The notes below the pieces were generated by a model. It was given only the letters and a program-made list of their open reading frames with translations, was not told the DNA's origin and searched no databases. This document shows positions 60,277 through 64,000 of a stretch of 64,000 nucleotides of DNA, piece after piece. Both the position numbers and the translations under genes were made by a program. How positions within the stretch are numbered: the stretch's first letter is position 1; every line of letters starts with the position of its first letter. This DNA is from Acidovorax sp. NCPPB 3576 (GTDB lineage Bacteria > Pseudomonadota > Gammaproteobacteria > Burkholderiales > Burkholderiaceae_C), in NCBI RefSeq assembly GCF_028473605.1, contig NZ_CP097267.1, positions 4,394,501 through 4,458,500 on the forward strand, in the 5' to 3' direction.

Positions 60277-61683
60277 TCAGGTGCCATCCACCAGCCGCGC
60301 CTTCACCAGCTTGCCCTTGACCCGGCCGGCCGCCAGGCGCCGCACCACGTCCTGCGCGATGCCCCGCTCCACGGCCACGTAGGTGGAGAAATCGTTCACG
60401 TTGATCTTGCCCACCTGCTCGCGCGCAAAACCCATCTCGCCCGTGAGCGCGCCCAGCACGTCGCCGGCGCGGATCTTTTCCTTGCGCCCGCCGATGATCT
60501 GGATAGTGGCCATGGGCGGCAGCAGCGGCCCGCCGGGGGCCGGGGTGAGTTCGGCCAGCGGATGCCATTCCGACTCGCGGCCCTGCAGCTGCTCGATCTT
60601 GCCCACGCTGCCCATCTCGGGCAGGCTGGCCAGGCTCAAAGCGAGGCCTTCGGCGTCCGCGCGGCCGGTGCGGCCGATGCGGTGCACGTGGATCTCGGGG
60701 TCGGGGGTCACGTCCACGTTGATCACCGCCTGCAACTGGGCGATGTCCAGGCCGCGCGCGGCCACGTCGGTGGCCACCAGCACCGAGCAACTGCGGTTGG
60801 CGAACTGCACCAGCACCTGGTCGCGCTCGCGCTGCTCCAGCTCGCCATACAGGGCCAGCGCGTGAAAGCCCTGCGCCTGCAGCACGCCCACCAGGTCGCG
60901 GCACTGCTGCTTGGTATTGCAAAAAGCGATGGCCGATTCGGGCCGGAAGTGGTTCAGCAACTGCGACACGGCATGCAGCCGCTCGCTCTCCTTCACCTCG
61001 TACCACCGCTGCGCGATCTTGGCCGCGCCATGCTGGGCCTGCACCGTGATGCGCTGCGGCTCCTTCATGAACTGGCGCGCCAGGCGCTCGATGCCCTCGG
61101 GGTACGTGGCGGAAAACAGCAGCGTCTGGCGCTCGGCCGGGCACTGGCGCGCGACCTTGGCGATGTCGTCGAAGAAGCCCATGTCCAGCATGCGGTCGGC
61201 CTCGTCGAGCACCAGGGTGTTGAGCGCCTGCAGATCGAGCGTGGCGCGCTCCAGGTGGTCCATCACCCGGCCGGGCGTGCCCACCACGATGTGCGCGCCG
61301 TGCTCCAGGCTGGCGATCTGCCCGCGCAGCGGCACGCCGCCGCACAGGGTGACCACCTTGATGTTCTCCTGCGCGCGGGCCAGGCGGCGCACCTCGGTGG
61401 CCACCTGGTCGGCCAGCTCGCGCGTGGGGCACAGCACCAGCGCCTGCACCGCGAAGCGGCGTGCATTGAGGTTGGCCAGCAGGGCCAGGGCGAAGGCGGC
61501 CGTCTTGCCGCTGCCGGTGCTGGCCTGGGCGATCAGGTCGCGGCCCAGCAAGGCCGGGGGCAGGCTGGCGGCCTGGATCGGCGTCATGCGGGTATAGCCC
61601 AGCTGCTGCAGGTTGGACAGGGTGGCGGGGTGCAGCGCCAGGGAGGAGAACTCGGCGCCAGCGCCGGAAACGGAAGAAGTCAT
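60277..61683 (-). CDS. dbpA: ATP-dependent RNA helicase DbpA
   Basis: DEAD-box helicase that helps assemble the 50S subunit. 468 residues: Q motif (YTRMTPIQAASLP), Walker A ASTGSGKT at 54-61, PTRELA, DEAD, SAT, and HRIGRTGR, then the DbpA-type RNA-binding domain (ATIQIIGGRKEKIRAGDVLG) that recognises hairpin 92 of 23S rRNA. The ATG at 61683 (MTSSVSGAGAEF) fits the family; the frame stays open upstream but overlaps the leader of the divergent GGDEF-EAL gene. Confidence 0.96.
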   Translation of the reverse strand: MTSSVSGAGAEFSSLALHPATLSNLQQLGYTRMTPIQAASLPPALLGRDLIAQASTGSGKTAAFALALLANLNARRFAVQALVLCPTRELADQVATEVRRLARAQENIKVVTLCGGVPLRGQIASLEHGAHIVVGTPGRVMDHLERATLDLQALNTLVLDEADRMLDMGFFDDIAKVARQCPAERQTLLFSATYPEGIERLARQFMKEPQRITVQAQHGAAKIAQRWYEVKESERLHAVSQLLNHFRPESAIAFCNTKQQCRDLVGVLQAQGFHALALYGELEQRERDQVLVQFANRSCSVLVATDVAARGLDIAQLQAVINVDVTPDPEIHVHRIGRTGRADAEGLALSLASLPEMGSVGKIEQLQGRESEWHPLAELTPAPGGPLLPPMATIQIIGGRKEKIRAGDVLGALTGEMGFAREQVGKINVNDFSTYVAVERGIAQDVVRRLAAGRVKGKLVKARLVDGT

Positions 61684-61777
61684 CCCCGGATTATCCCGGG
61701 GCCCGGCTCCCAAGGGCTTGCACCCTCGCCAGCGGCGCCCCGATCGGCTATAAAACTTCGAGATACAAGGGTGGGAC

Positions 61778-63850
61778 ATGCCAGACACATCAAGCCGAGC
61801 GGACGGTTCGGTCCAGGACCCCCACTGCAGCAGTTCCTTGCTGCGGTTGCTGGCCGACTCCGTTCCGGCGCTGCTCGCGTACTTCGAATCCTCGACGCTG
61901 CGTTGCGTTTTCGCCAACCAGGGCTATGCCGAAGCCACGGGCCACACCGTCGAAGCCATCCTGGGCAAGACGGCGCAGGAGGCCATCGGCGATGCGGCCT
62001 GGGCGTCGATCCAGCCGCAGATCCAGCAGGTGCTGCGAGGCGAGCGCGTGCAGTACACCCGCAAGCAGCGAACGCGCGGAGCGCCGCCGCGCATGATGGA
62101 GGTGAACCTCATCCCCCACCTGCACCCTCGGCTGGGCCTGCTGGGCGCGTTCGTGCTGATCAACGACATCACACACCACTGGGAGGCCGAGCGCGCGGTG
62201 CGCGAAAGCGAAGAGCGCATGCGCAAGTTCTCGCAGGCCACCGAAGAGGCGATCGTGTTCCACCGCGATGGCCTCGTCACCGACTTCAACGAGGCGCTCA
62301 CGCGGCTGATGGGCTACACGCTGGGCGAGGTGCGCGGCCGGCGCATGCTCGATTTCGTGAGCGAGGAATTCCGCCCCCTCACCGAGGCCTCCGTGCGCGA
62401 GAACCGCGAGGAGCCCTACGAGGTCACGGTGCTGCACAAGGACGGCCATGCCGTGCCCGTGGAGATCGTCGGCAAGACCATGCCCTGGAAGGGCGCGGGC
62501 TACCGCATCGCCGTGCTGCGCGACATCACCGCGCGCCGCCAGGCCCAGGAGCGCGAAGCCTTCCTGGCACGGCACGATGCGCTCACGCGGCTGCCCAACC
62601 GCGCCACGCTCATGGAGCGGCTCACCGCCGTGATCGACGCCGCGCAGCGCAAGCCGCAGGCCGCGGCCGTGCTGTTCATCGACCTGGACCACTTCAAGAC
62701 GGTGAACGATTCGCTGGGCCACCAGGCCGGCGACATGCTGCTGTGCGAGGTGGCGCGCCGCCTCGTGCAGGGCGTGCTCCCGGCGGACATCGTGGCCCGC
62801 GTGGGCGGCGACGAGTTCGTCGTGGTGCTGGGCGACGCACAGGACCGGCACTCGGCCCTGGCAGTGGCCGACCAGTTGCTGGCCGATGTGTGCGCGGTGT
62901 TCCACGCCGATGGCACGCCGCTGTCGGTGTCGGTCTCCATCGGCGTGAGCATGTACCCCGACGATGGCGACAACGCCGCCGAGCTGGTGCGCCGCGCCGA
63001 TGCCGCCATGCAGCAGGCCAAGGACAGCGGCCGCGCCAACCGGCAGGCCTACGCCCCGGGCATGGACACGCCCTCCACCGGCGTGCTGCAGCACGAGCGC
63101 CTGCTGCGCGATGCCATCCTGCACGGCGCCTTCGTGCTGCACTACCAGCCGCAGGTGCGCCTGGATGACGGTGCGCTGGTGGGCTTCGAGGCGCTGGTGC
63201 GCTGGCGCCATCCCGAGCGCGACCTGGTCGGGCCCATCGATTTCATCGCCTTCGCCGAGGCGCGCGGGCTCATCACGCCCATCGGCCGCTGGGTGCTGGT
63301 CGAGGCCTGCCGGCAGATGCGCGCCTGGCACGACGAGGGCCTGCCTCAGGTGCCGGTGGCGGTCAATCTTTCGGCGCTCGAATTCCGCCAGCGCGACGTG
63401 GCCGGCGAGATCGCAAGCGTGCTGCGCCAGACGGGCCTGGCGCCGTGCTTTCTGGAGATCGAGATCACCGAATCGGTGCTCATGCACGATGCCGACCAGG
63501 TGCGCCGCACGCTGGATGCGCTCAAGGCGCTGGGCGTGCGCGTGTCCATCGACGACTTCGGCACCGGCTACTCGTCGCTCGCCTACCTCAAGCGCTACCC
63601 GATCGACAAGCTCAAGATCGACCGATCGTTCGTCTCGGACACGCCCGCCAACGAGGACGACGTGGCCATCGTCACCGCCATCGTGCAGATGGGCCGCAGC
63701 CTGCAGATCCAGACCGTGGCCGAGGGCGTGGAAACCGACGCCCAGCGCGAGCTGCTGCGCACCCTGGGCTGCCACCTGGCGCAGGGCTACCTGATCTCGC
63801 CGCCCATGGACCCGCGGCAGACGCGCGAGTGGCTGCTGAAAAAAAGATAG
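61778..63850 (+). CDS. PAS-PAS-GGDEF-EAL cyclic-di-GMP enzyme
   Basis: 690 residues, no membrane helix. PAS 1 at about 20-130, PAS 2 at about 145-265, GGDEF domain at about 270-430 with the intact GGDEF at 343-347, EAL domain at about 440-685 with EAL at 471-473 and the DDFGTGYSS loop. Both catalytic motifs are complete, so it may make and break cyclic di-GMP, with PAS signals setting the balance, or one half may be silent. No RxxD inhibitory site was found at the usual distance before GGDEF. Divergent from dbpA. Confidence 0.96.
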   Translation: MPDTSSRADGSVQDPHCSSSLLRLLADSVPALLAYFESSTLRCVFANQGYAEATGHTVEAILGKTAQEAIGDAAWASIQPQIQQVLRGERVQYTRKQRTRGAPPRMMEVNLIPHLHPRLGLLGAFVLINDITHHWEAERAVRESEERMRKFSQATEEAIVFHRDGLVTDFNEALTRLMGYTLGEVRGRRMLDFVSEEFRPLTEASVRENREEPYEVTVLHKDGHAVPVEIVGKTMPWKGAGYRIAVLRDITARRQAQEREAFLARHDALTRLPNRATLMERLTAVIDAAQRKPQAAAVLFIDLDHFKTVNDSLGHQAGDMLLCEVARRLVQGVLPADIVARVGGDEFVVVLGDAQDRHSALAVADQLLADVCAVFHADGTPLSVSVSIGVSMYPDDGDNAAELVRRADAAMQQAKDSGRANRQAYAPGMDTPSTGVLQHERLLRDAILHGAFVLHYQPQVRLDDGALVGFEALVRWRHPERDLVGPIDFIAFAEARGLITPIGRWVLVEACRQMRAWHDEGLPQVPVAVNLSALEFRQRDVAGEIASVLRQTGLAPCFLEIEITESVLMHDADQVRRTLDALKALGVRVSIDDFGTGYSSLAYLKRYPIDKLKIDRSFVSDTPANEDDVAIVTAIVQMGRSLQIQTVAEGVETDAQRELLRTLGCHLAQGYLISPPMDPRQTREWLLKKR

Positions 63851-63897
63851 CAGGCCCGTCATCCGGCTGACCCGCTCGGCCGTGGACAATAGGCGCC

Positions 63898-64000
63898 ATG
63901 GCCCAGATCCCAGACTTCACCGAGCCCACCCTTCATACCGATCCCGCCGAGGCGCTGGCCCAGGTGCAGCGCATCTACCAGCAGCAGATCGGACACCTTC
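63898..64000 (+). CDS. 5' end of a gene, probable AMP nucleosidase
   Basis: Only 34 codons are in the window, starting MAQIPDFTEPTLHTDPAEAL and going on AQVQRIYQQQIGHL. The spacing of TDPAEAL and the QRIY helix resembles the start of AMP nucleosidases of related bacteria, but so short a stretch is weak evidence. It lies 47 bp after the GGDEF-EAL gene on the same strand. Confidence 0.5.
   Translation, partial: MAQIPDFTEPTLHTDPAEALAQVQRIYQQQIGHL

Overview
The window is about two-thirds GC and gene-dense. Its proteins point to a betaproteobacterium of the family Comamonadaceae, most likely Acidovorax or a close relative. The reasons are the complete dcw (division and cell wall) cluster in proteobacterial order, a DksA and a MurD with long Ala/Pro-rich N-terminal extensions, a meso-diaminopimelate type MurE, and the dapF-DUF484-xerC and folM/folB/ttcA blocks. 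Genus assignment is inference; no rRNA or tRNA gene was seen.

Layout. 1-1.4 kb: 3' part of a chemoreceptor gene. 1.4-3.5 kb: thiC on the minus strand behind a TPP riboswitch. 3.5-22.8 kb: one minus-strand dcw cluster, read mraZ-rsmH-ftsL-ftsI-murE-murF-mraY-murD-ftsW-murG-murC-ddlB-ftsQ-ftsA-ftsZ, then a terminator, lpxC and a 58-residue membrane protein. From rsmH to ftsQ every junction overlaps, ten of eleven as ATGA. An array of four AGTGN boxes at 10-bp spacing, the likely MraZ operator, lies upstream. 22.9-30.1 kb: hslV-hslU protease, a TPR+STAS protein, dksA, a His-rich CobW-type GTPase and an RlmI-type methyltransferase, all minus strand. 30.3-31.9 kb: a complete chemoreceptor. 32-34.6 kb: dapF-DUF484-xerC. 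34.7-37 kb: a ROK sugar kinase, an orphan amino-acid binding protein and a DUF2905 protein. 37.1-41.1 kb: a taurine/sulfonate-type operon (dioxygenase, binding protein, ATPase, permease), divergent from eutBC (41.4-43.6 kb). 43.6-44.5 kb: an AT-richer islet with a lone beta-trefoil lectin. 44.6-50.5 kb: a MidA-type methyltransferase facing a plus-strand run of a pteridine-reductase-like SDR, folB, ttcA, a DUF4136 lipoprotein, a histidine phosphatase and a D-threonine-aldolase-like enzyme. 50.6-57 kb: an orphan tail-collar protein, then ruvA and ruvB separated by two tandem paralogous lipoprotein serine proteases. 57-60.2 kb: phoH-ybeY facing dtd and a cation-efflux gene, with a fossil of a second ybeY end. 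60.2-64 kb: a DbpA-type helicase, a PAS-PAS-GGDEF-EAL protein and the start of a probable AMP nucleosidase.

The most unusual structures are: (1) a short dispersed repeat of about 45-60 bp present seven times, four copies being translated inside murG, rlmI, dapF and an SDR gene, one supplying the ybeY ribosome-binding region and one the dtd stop codon; (2) the protease pair splitting ruvAB; (3) the duplicated ybeY tail with its own terminator, bracketing dtd and the efflux gene; (4) the MraZ operator, which decides the mraZ start; (5) the roughly 157-residue extension of MurD; (6) DksA with only one of four zinc cysteines, next to a His-rich metallochaperone-like GTPase.
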